Below, one piece after another: positions 1 through 10,145 of a stretch of DNA of 64,000 nt. Source of the DNA: Clarkia xantiana subsp. parviflora (Eukaryota; Streptophyta; Magnoliopsida; Myrtales; Onagraceae). The notes under the pieces were generated by a model that worked only from the letters and a program-made list of their open reading frames with translations, was not told the DNA's origin and made no database searches. How positions within the stretch are numbered: position 1 is the first letter of the stretch; the number at the start of each line of letters is the position of its first letter. The translations under genes and the position numbers were made by a program. Where the stretch lies: positions 16,760,666 to 16,824,665 of the forward strand of contig JAPTYO010000005.1 of assembly GCA_036873135.1 (NCBI GenBank), written 5' to 3'.

Positions 1-3000
1 AAGAAACAGCCCGAAAATTGATTGAGCTGCTGAAGGAGTTTAAGCAGCTGTTTGCCTGGTCCCCGAGTGACATGCCAGGAATCAGCCCCGACGTGATTGT
101 GCATTAGTTGAAGATTGATCCCGCGATCAAACCTATCGCGCTGAAAAGGCGTCCGATGGGCACAGACAAGAGGATTGCAATCCAGCAGGAGGTAGGCAGG
201 TTGCTCGATGCCGGTTTTATCAAGGAGCTCCGATTCCAGACTTGGGTTGCTAACCCGGTGCTGGTAAGGAAGAGCAATGGGAAGTGGCGGATGTGTGTTG
301 ACTTCCGCGACCTGAATAAAGCTTGTCCGAAGGACTGTTACCCGCTCCCGAGAATCGACCAGCTGGTGGATGCCACGTCGGGGCATGAGCTGTTGAGCTT
401 CATGGATGCATACTCGGGCTATAACCAGATCAAGATGGCTAAGGAAGACGCTCCTCATACAGCATTTTATGCAGACAGTGATATCTATCACTACGATGTC
501 ATGCCTTTCGGGTTGATCAATGTCGGGGCAACCTACCATCGGATGGTGAACAAGCTGTTCGGAGATATGCTAGGGGAGACCATGGAGTCTTACGTGGATG
601 ATATGCTGGTGAAGTCTCGACAAGCTGAGGATCATGTGCACAACCTAGCCATGGCGTTTGAGCGGATGAGGCTTCATCAGGTTCGTTTAAACCCGACAAA
701 ATGCGCCTTCGGAGTCCACTCAGGGAAATTTTTGGGCTTCATGGTGAGCCAAAGAGGAATTGAGGTGAACCCCGAGAAGCTGAGGGAAATCGAGGAGATG
801 CAGTCTCCGATAAACCATCGGGAGGTGCAAGTGCTGAATGGCCGACTGGCTGCAATGAATCGCTTCCTGTCCAAGGCAAGTGACTGATCAATGCCATTTT
901 TTGAAGTCTTGAGGGCCAACAAGAAGTTTGAGTGGACCGCCAAATGTGAAGAAGCGTTCCAGGAACTCAAGCAGCACCTCCGCACCCTCCTCCCGTTGGC
1001 GAAACCGGTTCCAGGCGAGCCGCTCTATCTTTACTTGGCTGTTTCTGAATTTGCCATTAGCTCTGTGTTAGTAAAGGTTGTCGAGGGTAATCAAATCCCC
1101 GTCTATTATGTAAGCAAGGCGTTTGCCAAGTCTGAATTGAATTATCCTGCTGTTGAGAAGTATCTCTTTGCGTTGATTATTACTGCTCGGAAGCTGAGGC
1201 CTTATTTCCACGCGCATGAGATCACTGTGTTGACAAATCAGCCTCTGAAGCATTTTTTTGAACCGACCTGATGCGTCGGGAAGATTAGTGAAGTGGGCAG
1301 TCGAGCTTAGTGAGTTTCGCATACACTTTGCTCCGAGAACGGCTATTAAGGGCCAGGCATTGGCGGATTTCATAGCAGAGTCTACAGCCCCCGATCTGGA
1401 AGAAGCGGACCCTGTAGAGGGGGCAACCATGGAGGTCCCGATAGCAGAACAACCAGAGAAGGCAGAGCAATCAGAACAGCCAAACGAGGAAAATACCTGG
1501 GAGATGTACACGGATGGCTCCTCGAGTTTAGATGGATCAGGAGCAGGGTTCGTATTAATACCACCAGGTGGAGGTGAACCGCTTCGATATGCTCTGGCTC
1601 TAACATTTAGGGCCACAAACAACGAAGCTGAGTACGAGGCTCTTATCACAGGCCTGAAAATTGCCAAATGTACGGGAGTCGCTCACTTGAGAGTGAAGTG
1701 CGACGCGGCCCTGATTGTAAACCAGGTTCAAGGGAGATACGAGGCGAAGAGCCCGATGATGAGGAAATACCTACGTGAGGTACAAGCCCTGAAGGAGAGC
1801 TTTAAAATCTTTGACATCGAGGCGATCCCGAGGGAGGAAAACGTGGAGGCAGATGCCTTGAGCAAATTTGCCCTGGGGGCACCCTTGGAGGAAAACCGGA
1901 AGGTGCACTTCTTGGAGAAGGTGATCTTGTCGACCACCGACCCGACACAGGTGTGTGCTATTGAAGCAGGATCGGAGGAGGAGCCCACTTGGATGACCCC
2001 GATAGTCGCGTACCTGACTACGGGGGCAGTCCCCGATGACACAGTAATAGCTGACAGGATATGTCGGATCGCGGCTAATTACGTGATGCTGGACAATCAG
2101 CTATACAAGAAGGGCTGGTTCTCGACTCCGTACTTGAAGTGTGTGGCTGAGCCTGACACAAGTCGAATCCTGAAAGAGGTGCATGAAGGGGTCGCGGCTT
2201 GTCACGAAGGGGCCCGATCCATTATGAGGAAGGTGCTGAACTTGGGCTATTATTGGCCTACGATGAGCAAGGAGGCGATGGCGTTGGTCCGATCCTGTGA
2301 CGCGTGCCAGAGGTACGCCCCGAGTATTGTGGCTCTGGCCGCTAATCTGACATCCATCAAGAGCGCTTGGCCCTTCGCGCAGATCGACTTGGTGGGACCT
2401 CTTCCGCAAGCACAAGGTCAGTGTAAGTATTTGCTTGTAGCTACCGATTATTTTTCAAAATGGATAGAGGCAAAGGCGTTGGCCAGAACAAAGGGGAACC
2501 AGATCGTCAAGTTCCTCCAGACCCATATTGTGTCCAGATACGGGATTCCTAAGGTGGTGATCAGCGACAATGGTCCACCGTTCAACGGGTCTCAGGTGAA
2601 GGAGTATCTGGAGGAGTTGAATATCGAGCATCGGACAGCTTCTGTATGCCATGCTCAGACTAATGGACAAGTGGAATCGGCCAACAAAATCGTGATGGAT
2701 GGCCTGAAGAAAAGGGTCTATGCCTTGAATGGCAAATGGCTGAACGAGCTGGAAAACGTGCTTTGGGCTGTTAGAACGACACCCAAACGATCAACTGGGG
2801 AGACTCCGTTTGGCCTTGTTTATGGCACGGATGTTGTAGCTCCTGTGGAGGTAGCCGTGGCATCCCATCGGATGAGATATTACGAACCTCTGACGAACGA
2901 TGAAATGAGACGTCTGGACTTGGACTTGCTCGAAGAGAAGAGGCGGGAAGCCGACGAAGTCCAAGCCGACGAAGCCGACTTGGACTTGCTCGAAGAGAAG

Positions 3001-3060
3001 AGGTTGCTTCCAATCAGAGTTATTCTTAGATTTATTCTAAGCGTTATAAAGTCGCCTTGA
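1..3060 (+). pseudogene. pol: G1 pol: RT, RNase H, archaeal-type RNase H, integrase (broken)
   Basis: Reverse transcriptase at about 108-887 shows FMDAYSGYNQI and the catalytic YVDD (MESYVDDML, near 592). A degenerate first RNase H follows (about 970-1390), where the usual catalytic DAS is AVS. A second, archaeal-type RNase H begins with MYTDGSSS near 1504 and contains NNEAEYEAL and REENVEADALSK. The integrase has a zinc finger (CDACQ near 2300) and DDE triad residues in QIDLVGP, SDNGPPF and QVESANK. Breaks: in-frame TAG at 105-107, TGA at 885-887, a +1 shift in a T run near 1253-1259, and loss of the integrase C-terminus including the GPY/F motif still seen in G3. The protein cannot be made whole. 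Confidence 0.92.
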
Positions 3061-3600
3061 GTGGTGCACGAGAAAAGTCGCCTTGAGTGGTGCACGAGAA
3101 AAGTCACCTTGAATGGTGCACGAGAAAAGTCGCCTTGAGTGGTGCACGAGAAAAGTCGCCTTGAGTGGTGCACGAGAAAAGTCACCTTGAGTGGTGCACG
3201 AGAAAAGTCGCCTTGAGTGGTGCACGAGAAAAGTCGCCTTGAGTGGTGCACGATAAAAGTCGCCTTGAGTGGTGCACGAGAAAAGTCTCCTTGAGAGGTG
3301 CACGAGAAAAGTCGTCTTAAGTGATGCATGATTCTTAGATTTACTCTAAGTGTTGTTAAAGTCGTCTTAAGTGATGCATGATTCTTAGATTTACTCTAAG
3401 TACTGTTAAAGTCGTCTTAAGTGATGCACGAGATTAAGTCATCTTAAGTGATGCGGGATTCTTGGATTTATTCTAAGTATTGGACAGTCACCTTATGTGG
3501 TGCGTGATGGTAAGTCACCTTAAGTGGTGCAACTTAATAAATCGTCTTAAGTGATGTATGAGAATATCTTAAGTGTCGAGGTTTCGACTTAAGTAATTAT
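3045..3600 (+). repeat. G1 26-bp tandem-repeat array between convergent genes
   Basis: About ten near-perfect 26-bp units (core GCCTTGAGTGGTGCACGAG) run from 3045 to about 3310. They are followed by more diverged units interspersed with a roughly 25-bp spacer (TCTTAGATTTA.TCTAAGT). The array starts inside the truncated pol frame and lies between the 3' ends of pol (+) and the antisense gene (-). The same unit in reverse complement occupies the matching position in G3 (39900-40560). Confidence 0.9.
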
Positions 3601-3720
3601 AGTAAAGCCACTCGGAGAAGTGCAATGAAAAATCGGAACTAAGAAAGTCTGATATTAATGGGGCTCGAAGGCCCGATGATTACAAAAGGAGGAGAATACA
3701 AGGACTCTAAAGATAAGCAG
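3601..3720. other. G1 spacer after the repeat array
   Basis: Short AT-rich stretch between the array and the stop of the antisense gene. It is probably the 3' untranslated end of that gene. G3 has matching sequence at 39816-39900. Confidence 0.5.
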
Positions 3721-4114
3721 TTAGGCTTGGTCCTTGTCGGCGGCATCAACGGGAGCTAGGTCCACGAGGTCGGTGGCAGAAGGCTCCACAGGTTCTGTCA
3801 CGGGATCGAGGAGTTCTTGATGACGAAGTAGCCCCTCTTCACTCTGAACTTGTGGTATGCATTTCCTGCCTTGAACATCGGCTTCTCTTGTGGAGGTGAT
3901 GTATCCCTCCCGGAGAGCTGCATCGTACGCAGTGCTGGAAATCTCATTCAAAGCATAGTCGAAGTTGAAGGGCTTCCTTCCCTCGGAACCAGATTCACTG
4001 TCTGAAATCAGCCATTGAAAGGGACATTGGGTTTTCCGGGAAATTGCAAACAAACCAAGCAGAAATAAAGGGAGAAAACAGGCGAACAATAAAGAAGAAA
4101 CCCTTACCAGACAT
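3721..4114 (-). pseudogene. G1 antisense gene, internally deleted
   Basis: Remnant of the antisense gene that is full length in G3 (37088-39815). Exon 1 is seven bases (4114-4108, ATGTCTG), followed by a GT-AG intron (4107-4002) and then exon 2 to a stop at 3721. The start of exon 2 matches G3 (SEGRKPFNFDYALNEISS), and the last residues match G3's tail (EPVEPSATDL, ADKDQA). The roughly 2.4 kb in between, carrying most of the Transposase_28-like domain and the coiled coil, is gone. What remains encodes only the two ends, so no function is expected. Exon 1 and intron position are identical to G3, which supports the splicing model. Confidence 0.8.
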
Positions 4115-4274
4115 GATGATTGGAGGTTGGAAGGACGAACTCGACGTTGCCGGAGAGGTGATCGGAAAAGCACTGAGGTCTTCAGAATCGCAAGAGCTTG
4201 AATTCGCAGAGAAGTTGCAGAGAGCTTTTGAAAATTCGAAGACAGTAAAAGTGAAACTGTGCACACGGCTAGGG

Positions 4275-4281
4275 TTTTATA
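4275..4281 (-). promoter_or_regulatory. TATA box of the G1 antisense gene
   Basis: TATAAAA on the minus strand, about 160 bases upstream of the antisense ATG at 4114, in the context GCCTATAAAACCCTA. G3 has the same box at 36907-36913 at a similar distance. It lies outside the LTR, so the antisense gene seems to own a promoter. Confidence 0.65.
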
Positions 4282-4641
4282 GGCGAAGAGGATAGTCGAA
4301 GGGACAATTTGATCTGAATCGTCGAAATTGAAGCGTTCTGATCTGAACCGTTGAGATGAAATGTGCAGAATGGCAGCGGACGCAATGATGAAACAGCCTG
4401 AAAAGCACTTTTCAGAAAAAGCAGGCGCGAAAAATCAGGCACGAGTACTGAAGACGTCGCTTCGTTATCTGCTGCATTTAATGGCTGGGGAACCTAGGAG
4501 TCCTCTCGGATTTGGCAGTTATCCACAAGGTATTGAGGAAACATAAACGAGAAGACTTGTGCTCAGTGACCATGCCAAGGGAAAGATCCTCGACTCCGAC
4601 GTTGGGAGGTCGGGAGTTGGAAAGACACGACGAACTGTAAG
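4282..4641. other. G1 antisense-gene upstream region
   Basis: Non-coding stretch between the antisense TATA box and the polypurine tract. It is alignable by eye with G3 36548-36900 in opposite orientation. It probably holds upstream promoter elements of the antisense gene. Short open frames here are not conserved between the copies. Confidence 0.5.
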
Positions 4642-4664
4642 TCCCTCATGTCTTGGGGGGCAAA
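4642..4664 (+). other. G1 polypurine tract
   Basis: Purine-rich stretch ending GGGGGGCAAA directly before the TG of the 3' LTR. It is the expected primer site for plus-strand DNA synthesis. G3 has the related run at 36525-36547. Confidence 0.65.
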
Positions 4665-5288
4665 TGATGGGTTCCGCTATAGCCGTTAGGCCCTTTAACG
4701 GCGAGGAAACAGCGAACAGGCCCACTGGGCCCTAAATGGAGGTCAAGATGACCCAGGTGAAGGATCCCGACGTAGGGAGTCCCGATAGGTGAGCTGGAAG
4801 CTCCCGATGAGAAGCCTTTAAGTAGGCCCCGATGACGAATCCCTAAGAGTGATTGGCCCTGTCACGATGACGAGGGGCCCCGAGCGGTGACACAACGAGA
4901 TAACTCTGGAGTCCCCGATGTTAGTCGGGACTTGCCATCAGAGGTTAAGGCCGAGATACGCGGAGCGTGGCCGAGATAAGCGAGATCTGGCCTAGATAGG
5001 CGGGATCGTGCACGAGATACGCGGGATACGGGCTAACCACCCCAACGGTTCACCAGGTAACTGAGGTACCTCTCTGCATATAAAAGGGCAGAGGTCACCT
5101 CAGATCAAGGACGTTTTCTAAGAGACACTTTGAGATTCTTACTTGCCACCGTATACGAGATACTCATTTAAGTATCGGAGAGGGATTCTGGGTCACCGCC
5201 CGGTCTATCCCCTCTTGCAGGATTACGTGGAGCGAAGGAGCTAGGATCACCGTCAAAGATCGTACCGGAGTTCCACCGTGATCCAACA
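4665..5288 (+). repeat. G1 3' LTR
   Basis: Begins TGATGGG after the polypurine tract and ends GATCCAACA before copia sequence, 624 bp. It is related throughout to the G3 LTRs (35809-36524 and 46192-46909, reverse complement). It carries about three copies of a roughly 20-bp direct repeat (cores GAGATACGCGG and GAGCGTGGCC) near 4954-5035, upstream of a TATA box. Confidence 0.9.
5079..5085 (+). promoter_or_regulatory. LTR TATA box of G1
   Basis: TATAAAAG in CTGCATATAAAAGGGCAGAG, within the LTR and downstream of its direct repeats. The G3 LTRs keep the same box (CCTATAAAAGGGCAGAG on the minus strand). It is the likely start signal for the genomic RNA. Confidence 0.6.
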
Positions 5289-5636
5289 CTCTCCATTATG
5301 GAATCGGAATTCATTGCCCTCTCCAAAAACGCACAAGAAGCAGTTTGGCTAAAAAGGCTTCTTACTGCATTAATTGACACTGAGAAGAATAGTAAACCTG
5401 TGAAGGCGTACTCCGACAGTCAGGCGGCCATTGCGGCAGTTAAGAATCCAAAGTACCATAGTAGGACAAAACACATTGATGTGAAATACAATTATGCTAG
5501 GTCGGTTCTGGAAGACAACATAATCGCTTTATAATACTTGCCTACAGACAATATGGTCGCAGACCCTTTAACTAAGTCGTTACGTAGGGAGATTTTTGAA
5601 AAACACGTAAAAATGCTTGGATTACGTAGGGCTTAA
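5289..5636 (+). pseudogene. Copia A RNase H remnant
   Basis: C-terminal RNase H of a Ty1/copia polyprotein, entered directly after the G1 LTR. It shows ESEFIALSKNAQEAVWL, SDSQAAIAAVKNPKYHSR, TKHIDVKY and the usual end MVADPLTKSLRREIFEKHV. An in-frame TAA interrupts it near 5532, between DNIIAL and YLPTDN. The part encoding gag and reverse transcriptase must lie left of G1, outside the window. Copies B, C and D carry the same domain at 23190-23668, 34841-35400 and 58190-58700. Confidence 0.9.
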
Positions 5637-6741
5637 ACCGTGTGGCTTGTAAAAAGTGATAACATTTTGACATTTGAAATTATGTTTCAATTGAATAAAA
5701 GAATTGCAATTTGAGTTTATGATTTATCGACGTCATAATGATTAACAACATCGGATTTTACGCACTATAAACTAAGTCGTAGGAAGAAGTAAAATTCTTC
5801 CACCAAAATTATGTCGAATGTGAACCTTGCCTCGTCACACAGGCACGGTCATCTTGTAAGGATAGAGGGACCTCTACCATAACAATATTGGTTAAGAATC
5901 AGGGGGATAAACCTGATTAAACAAAACGATAACATTGTCACGCTTAACAACATGACTTAATCTTCGTTTAGTAAATCGCCGAGTTGGACTTTATCCATCA
6001 TTATATATCACATTCAAGGCCAGATGAGAGATTTTGCGATATCATTATTGACATATCCCATCCCTGGCTTTACCAGGTGTGCTATCGACTCGTGATTCAT
6101 ACTGTGCGTGCCACGTTCGACCACGGGGTCATGCTCAGTTGTGCTAGCTAGAATTCTTGTGATTCAAAGGGTGCATACTTCTTCACCTTGAGCGTTTGAT
6201 TGATCCCAGATGCCTTATGAAGAGGCATCCAAAGTATCCTCACGGACTCAGAACTTATACTTAAGGTCTGGCTCAATGCTCGCTTCCCGGCGTACGAGCG
6301 TAGTGCCAAAGAAAACAGCCAAGTGACCACGTCTTGGAAACTGGCTAAGTCAGACTAAGGGTATAAGCGATGGGGATGGTCAAGTTCACCTTTAATTCAC
6401 CGGATATTAGTTGAAGGTTATGAACACTTGTACAGATGCCCTAGAGAAGTATTCCTTTGTGGAGAACTGGGCAATTGGAGAATTAACAGTTGACCAAGGA
6501 TACAGTGCGGTACATAGTTTTATTTCAAACAGGTTTTGTTCATGAAAAGGAATCAACGTTCTGCGGGCGCTACAATACTCCTAACAGATGAGTAGCACGA
6601 TGCCCGTCGTATCCGCCGGTCGCACAGCAAGCCTCGTATGAACTATTCGGAGACGGAGACGAAGACTGAAGACTGAGATGTTGATACTATTGCATAACCA
6701 TATAGATTAACGAGCACCCTCCCATTCCGGCGAGTGGGAGC
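5637..6741 (+). other. Copia A 3' untranslated region
   Basis: About 1.1 kb between the RNase H stop and the LTR, alignable with the same part of copy B (23669-24048 plus 29791-30546). No sense frame is conserved. An antisense frame of 60 codons (6330-6148, -) has counterparts in copies B, C and D. The polypurine tract (GGCGAGTGGGAGC) ends at 6741. Confidence 0.8.
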
Positions 6742-7303
6742 TGTTAGCATATGGTGATGTGGCGCCATAATAGGAGCCTGTTAATTAAGGGAATCACCTA
6801 AGTTAATTAGGTAATTGTCAATCTGGGCTAATTGGGCCGAATCCAATTAGTAATTGATAAGGGATGCCCAAAATTGGGCTTTCCCCTTATACATGCAATT
6901 CGGCCGGCCACCCTATGCCACATTGGTTGGAGTTACCTTTTGGCAACTCCACCAGTACTATATATAGCGGTGTCTGCTAAGGGTTTATTCGCTCTTTTAT
7001 AATAACAAGGATCTCCATTGAGAACACTTGTTTCCCTTAGTTAAATTTCGGCACCATCACATCTGGTCTGAGGTTCCATCTCTGTTGAAGAAACGATCAG
7101 AGGTCTTGTTGTGGAGCTACATCGCGTGGGACTTCTTCTAACGAAGAACTTGCATGTGGTTCCGACTGGAGGATCGGAACTCCCTCCACATCGTTCTTGG
7201 GCAGGAAAGCTAAAAGGTATGTGTACTAATTCCGCTGCGTAGATTAGATTTCTTGCTAGTACATGTTTAGCATTCTGTAGTATTACGTCCCCGTAATCCA
7301 ACA
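6742..7303 (+). repeat. Single LTR shared by copia A and copia B
   Basis: 562 bp, TGTTAGCATATGG to CGTAATCCAACA. It is preceded by a polypurine tract, so it acts as a 3' LTR for copy A. It is followed by an initiator tRNA-Met primer site, so it acts as a 5' LTR for copy B. The LTR at 30547-31108 has the same length but roughly a tenth of positions differ by eye. A TATATATAG stretch near 6959 is a possible TATA box. Confidence 0.9.
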
Positions 7304-7304
7304 G

Positions 7305-7317
7305 TGGTATCGGAGCC
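7305..7317 (+). other. Copia B primer binding site
   Basis: TGGTATCGGAGCC, one base after the LTR. It matches the plant initiator tRNA-Met site TGGTATCAGAGCC except one base. Confidence 0.85.
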
Positions 7318-9234
7318 AGCTTAGGAGTTCTTAAAATTTTGGTAAACTGATGTTCTTGATGTTCATAAAAAACCGAATTTTTGATGTTCATGAAAACCAT
7401 GAAGGATCCGAAATTTTTAAGTAGATTTCATGTGTTTGATCTTTAAAAACTTAAAATTTTTAAAATTACATGTTTTTCTAGATCAAAACCGAATTTATCA
7501 TGATCAATTTAAGTTTGATGTTCATGATCTTCAAGAACACCATGAGTTTTATCAAGAACATGTTTTGGATTCATGATCAATTTAGAGCTTGATCTTAAAA
7601 TTTGACAACTTTTCCAATTTTCTTGTTAGTGCCGAAAATTCCTAGGGGTGTTTTAGGTAAAAAAAATTTAATTTTCTTGGCCACCAAGCAATTAAAAATT
7701 CGGCACAATCTATAATATATATAGGTTGCATTTTTTAAATTTTATTAATAGGTAACTATATCTAAAAGTTGGAAATAATGATAGGTTCTAATATAATATT
7801 GTAAAAGATATTAACTATCAATATATATGGATTAAAATATGCTTTATATATATATTGATAGATTAGTTACTATTAAACAATTAAGAAGATATATAGTCTA
7901 CATATTTTAATCCCTAAAAGATATATTCGACAATATTTTATATATATATATATATAGTTCGGCTGAAAATATATTAATATATATATTTATATTGTTGATT
8001 GATTTATATCTTAAAGATAGAATCTTGACGATATTTATATATATATATATACATATGCCGAATTTTATATATATATATAAGCATTATTGGAAATAATTTT
8101 ATATAATTAATAATTCTTGATGGCTAAGTTAAGTTTTATGGTAGATTTTAAAACTCTACTCAGCCTATAGAATTATTTCGGCCGAACACTAGGGTTCATG
8201 GGCCGGTCCAATTGCTAAACCGGATCAGGATAAACCTATCCGGATTTTCTTAATAGGGTCGGGTAGGACCATAGTAACTAAGTTTAACCTAACCTAACCG
8301 GTTTTGAGTGATAAACCGAACCACTATCTTATTTTATTGAACCATTTCGGACCAAACCGAAATTTTTAAAAACAGACCGAGTTGAACCGGATTTTAAAAT
8401 TTGGACCGAACCTCTTTAAACTTTTCAGAAATTTTAAATTGTTCAATAAAATAGGATGTCAAATTTTAAATCCAAAATGTTTTCGAACTTTAAAATTAGC
8501 CTAAACAGTGCTCTTAGGGTTTGTGTTTTAATACACAGTTTCAATCAAAACCCTAATGCCTAGTTTCGATTATGTGGATAGATCTCGGACTTACATGTTT
8601 TTGTGACTGGATTAAATTAGTGGGCTGATTTGCAATTGTTTACTTTCTGCATCATATATTTTGATATAATTAGAACTGTCGTCTTGATTAAGTCAAGCTA
8701 GCTGGATATTATATTGCGAGCATTGAGCTCTGGGATTTAAATATATGGTTTGCGCAATAGGATAGACATGCTATGCTGATTGAAAGTGCCTAGAATCCAT
8801 GTCTAGAAATTCGCATGATTGATTGTAACCATGAATTGCAAAACAGCCCCTAATATTTTCAAGGGCGTTTTATAAAACCAAAAAATTCCAGTCGCCAATT
8901 ATGCATGATGTGTGCGGATGTTGCATGTTTTGACGCGTATGCTAGGATGTTCATGATAGAACGCATGTGATAATTTACTTTACATAGAATTATATATGCT
9001 AGGAACATTAGACGTGACGCGTAAGCATGTTGTGTTCGATATTTATGGCATGGTATGATGATTTGCAAAATGTAGTAGAATTATAAATATGCATGCGTAA
9101 ATTATCAGATAATTTTACAAAATTATAAGGGCCTTGGGAAAGCCAAGATCGGGTATGCTTATTTGAAAATTCCCGTTCCGGTAATTTGCAATAGAATAAC
9201 TGTTTTCAAAAGACTGATCTATTAGATTGAAAAC
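7318..9234 (+). other. Copia B leader, AT-rich
   Basis: Long untranslated leader between primer site and gag. It holds TA-rich microsatellites (about 7930-8090) and a cluster of ACCGGA/GACCGAACC-like motifs (8190-8420). No conserved frame is visible. Leaders of C (51412-53268), E (55836-56494) and D (62033-63479) align with it. It stops at the G2 insertion and continues at 19573. The five bases aaaac at 9230-9234 recur at 19573-19577. Confidence 0.85.
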
Positions 9235-9390
9235 TGATGGATATACGCCCAATTTGAACCCGTTGACTTCCAAACCGTTGTATTTTTATCGTCCCATTTA
9301 TGATTGCAAATCGAAACTTCAACCCGGACACTTCGCGAGAACATCGACGGCTCGGACGGGGCCGAAGCGCCCGTCCGGCAAGGACAAACT

Positions 9391-9600
9391 CACCTAGGTG
9401 AGGTCGGGTGGCCACACCCGACCTCCCCTAGGGGAGATCGGGTCAGCCGACCCGATCTCCCCTAGGGGAGATCGGGTTGGCCAACCCGATCTCTCCTAGG
9501 AGAGATCGGGTCGGCCAACCCGATCCCTCCTAGGAGGGATGGAGTTGGCCAACCCCACCCTCCCTAGGAGGGGTTGGGTGCCCTCACCCAACCCCTACCC
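9391..9600. repeat. Alternating palindrome array in the G2 LTR
   Basis: A 34-bp period alternates a 10-bp palindrome with core CCTAGG and a 24-bp stem-loop. The 10-mers are CACCTAGGTG (9391), CCCCTAGGGG (9425, 9459) and CTCCTAGGAG (9493, 9527), with a sixth, less perfect core near 9563. The 24-mers between them read like AGATCGGGT-loop-ACCCGATCT. The variants keep pairing on both arms. The 3' LTR has only three CCTAGG cores (18966-19050). Confidence 0.9.
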
Positions 9601-9742
9601 TTGGGGGTCGGATTCCTCCCCCCCAAGGGCCCCGACACCACCCTCGGACTCCCATGCTCGGTCCACTCCGCCTACCTCCTCCGAATCCTAAGGTCTTAAT
9701 TATGTGCTTAAGGGTTAATTAATTGTGTTTAAAGGCTAACGA

Positions 9743-9766
9743 TGTCATTAAGCCACCTTAATGACA
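9743..9766. repeat. Perfect inverted repeat upstream of the G2 TATA box
   Basis: Arms TGTCATTAAG and CTTAATGACA with a 4-base loop, ending 8 bases before the TATA box. The 3' LTR keeps it unchanged at 19220-19243. It could be a dimeric factor site or a hairpin. Confidence 0.75.
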
Positions 9767-9774
9767 CCGTTGCC

Positions 9775-9782
9775 TATAAATA
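9775..9782 (+). promoter_or_regulatory. G2 LTR TATA box
   Basis: TATAAATA in GCCTATAAATACCCC, repeated in the 3' LTR at 19252-19259. It is the likely promoter for the sense genomic RNA. Confidence 0.65.
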
Positions 9783-10096
9783 CCCCACCTTCACAACTCA
9801 TTTGAACATCTTGGCCATTCGGACATTTTAGCTCTGACATCTCTCTAGCTTTATCTCTCTAGAAAAGTACTGACTTAGGCATCGGAGAGGGTTCACCAGG
9901 CACCCCCCCCCCTCCTCCGTGTCTGGTATTGCCCCTTCTGCAGGATAGAAGGAGAGAAGAAGCAAAGGAAGGAAGGAAGGAAAGAAGAAGATAGGCTAAG
10001 GCAGAGCAACTCAGAAATACCGGATCACACACATCCCTCGTAAGGAGTGAGATCAAAGCCGACCCCCCGTTGACCTAGATCTCATAACTTAACACT

Positions 10097-10112
10097 TGGC
10101 GCCGTCTGTGGG
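10097..10112 (+). other. G2 primer binding site
   Basis: TGGCGCCGTCTGTGGG starts two bases after the LTR. G3 has the same site (46174-46190, -). It would pair with a tRNA ending GGCGCCA; I cannot say which tRNA. Confidence 0.75.
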
Positions 10113-10145
10113 CTTCGAACAGAAAGCCTGGCTATTACACGAGCT

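Larger units (their letters stand above)
1..5288 (+). mobile_element. Gypsy element G1 (Tat-like), 3' part, cut by the window edge
   Basis: Ty3/gypsy LTR retrotransposon entering from the left. In order it shows pol (1-3060), a 26-bp tandem-repeat array (3045-3600), a collapsed antisense gene (3721-4114, -), a polypurine tract (4642-4664) and the 3' LTR (4665-5288). It is a diverged relative of G3: pol proteins, antisense gene, repeat unit and LTR all match. The LTR ends in CA at 5288 and is followed at once by copia RNase H sequence, so G1 sits inside copia A. The five bases after the LTR (ctctc, 5289-5293) should recur before the missing 5' LTR. Two RNase H domains and no chromodomain point to the Tat lineage. 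Confidence 0.9.
9235..10094 (+). repeat. G2 5' LTR
   Basis: 860 bp, TGATGGATATACG to CATAACTTAACA. It contains a palindrome array (9391-9600), a perfect inverted repeat (9743-9766) and a TATA box (9775-9782). It is longer than the 3' LTR by one 97-bp block within the palindrome array, offset by a 1-bp difference in a C run. Confidence 0.95.

Noticed and set aside
1068..1667. Long minus-strand frame opposite G1 RNase H
   Set aside because: It is a shadow of pol: the same antisense frame appears opposite pol in G3 (42127-42591) because the pol protein is conserved. No independent homology.
2880..3329. Repetitive minus-strand protein (HHSRRLFSCTTQGDFSRAP units) over the G1 array
   Set aside because: Produced by translating a 26-bp tandem array, which repeats out of frame every unit. 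No evidence of coding.
8190..8420. Telomere-like or satellite origin of the CCGGTT/ACCGAA cluster
   Set aside because: Units are irregular and do not match TTTAGGG; the cluster recurs only at the same place in copia leaders.
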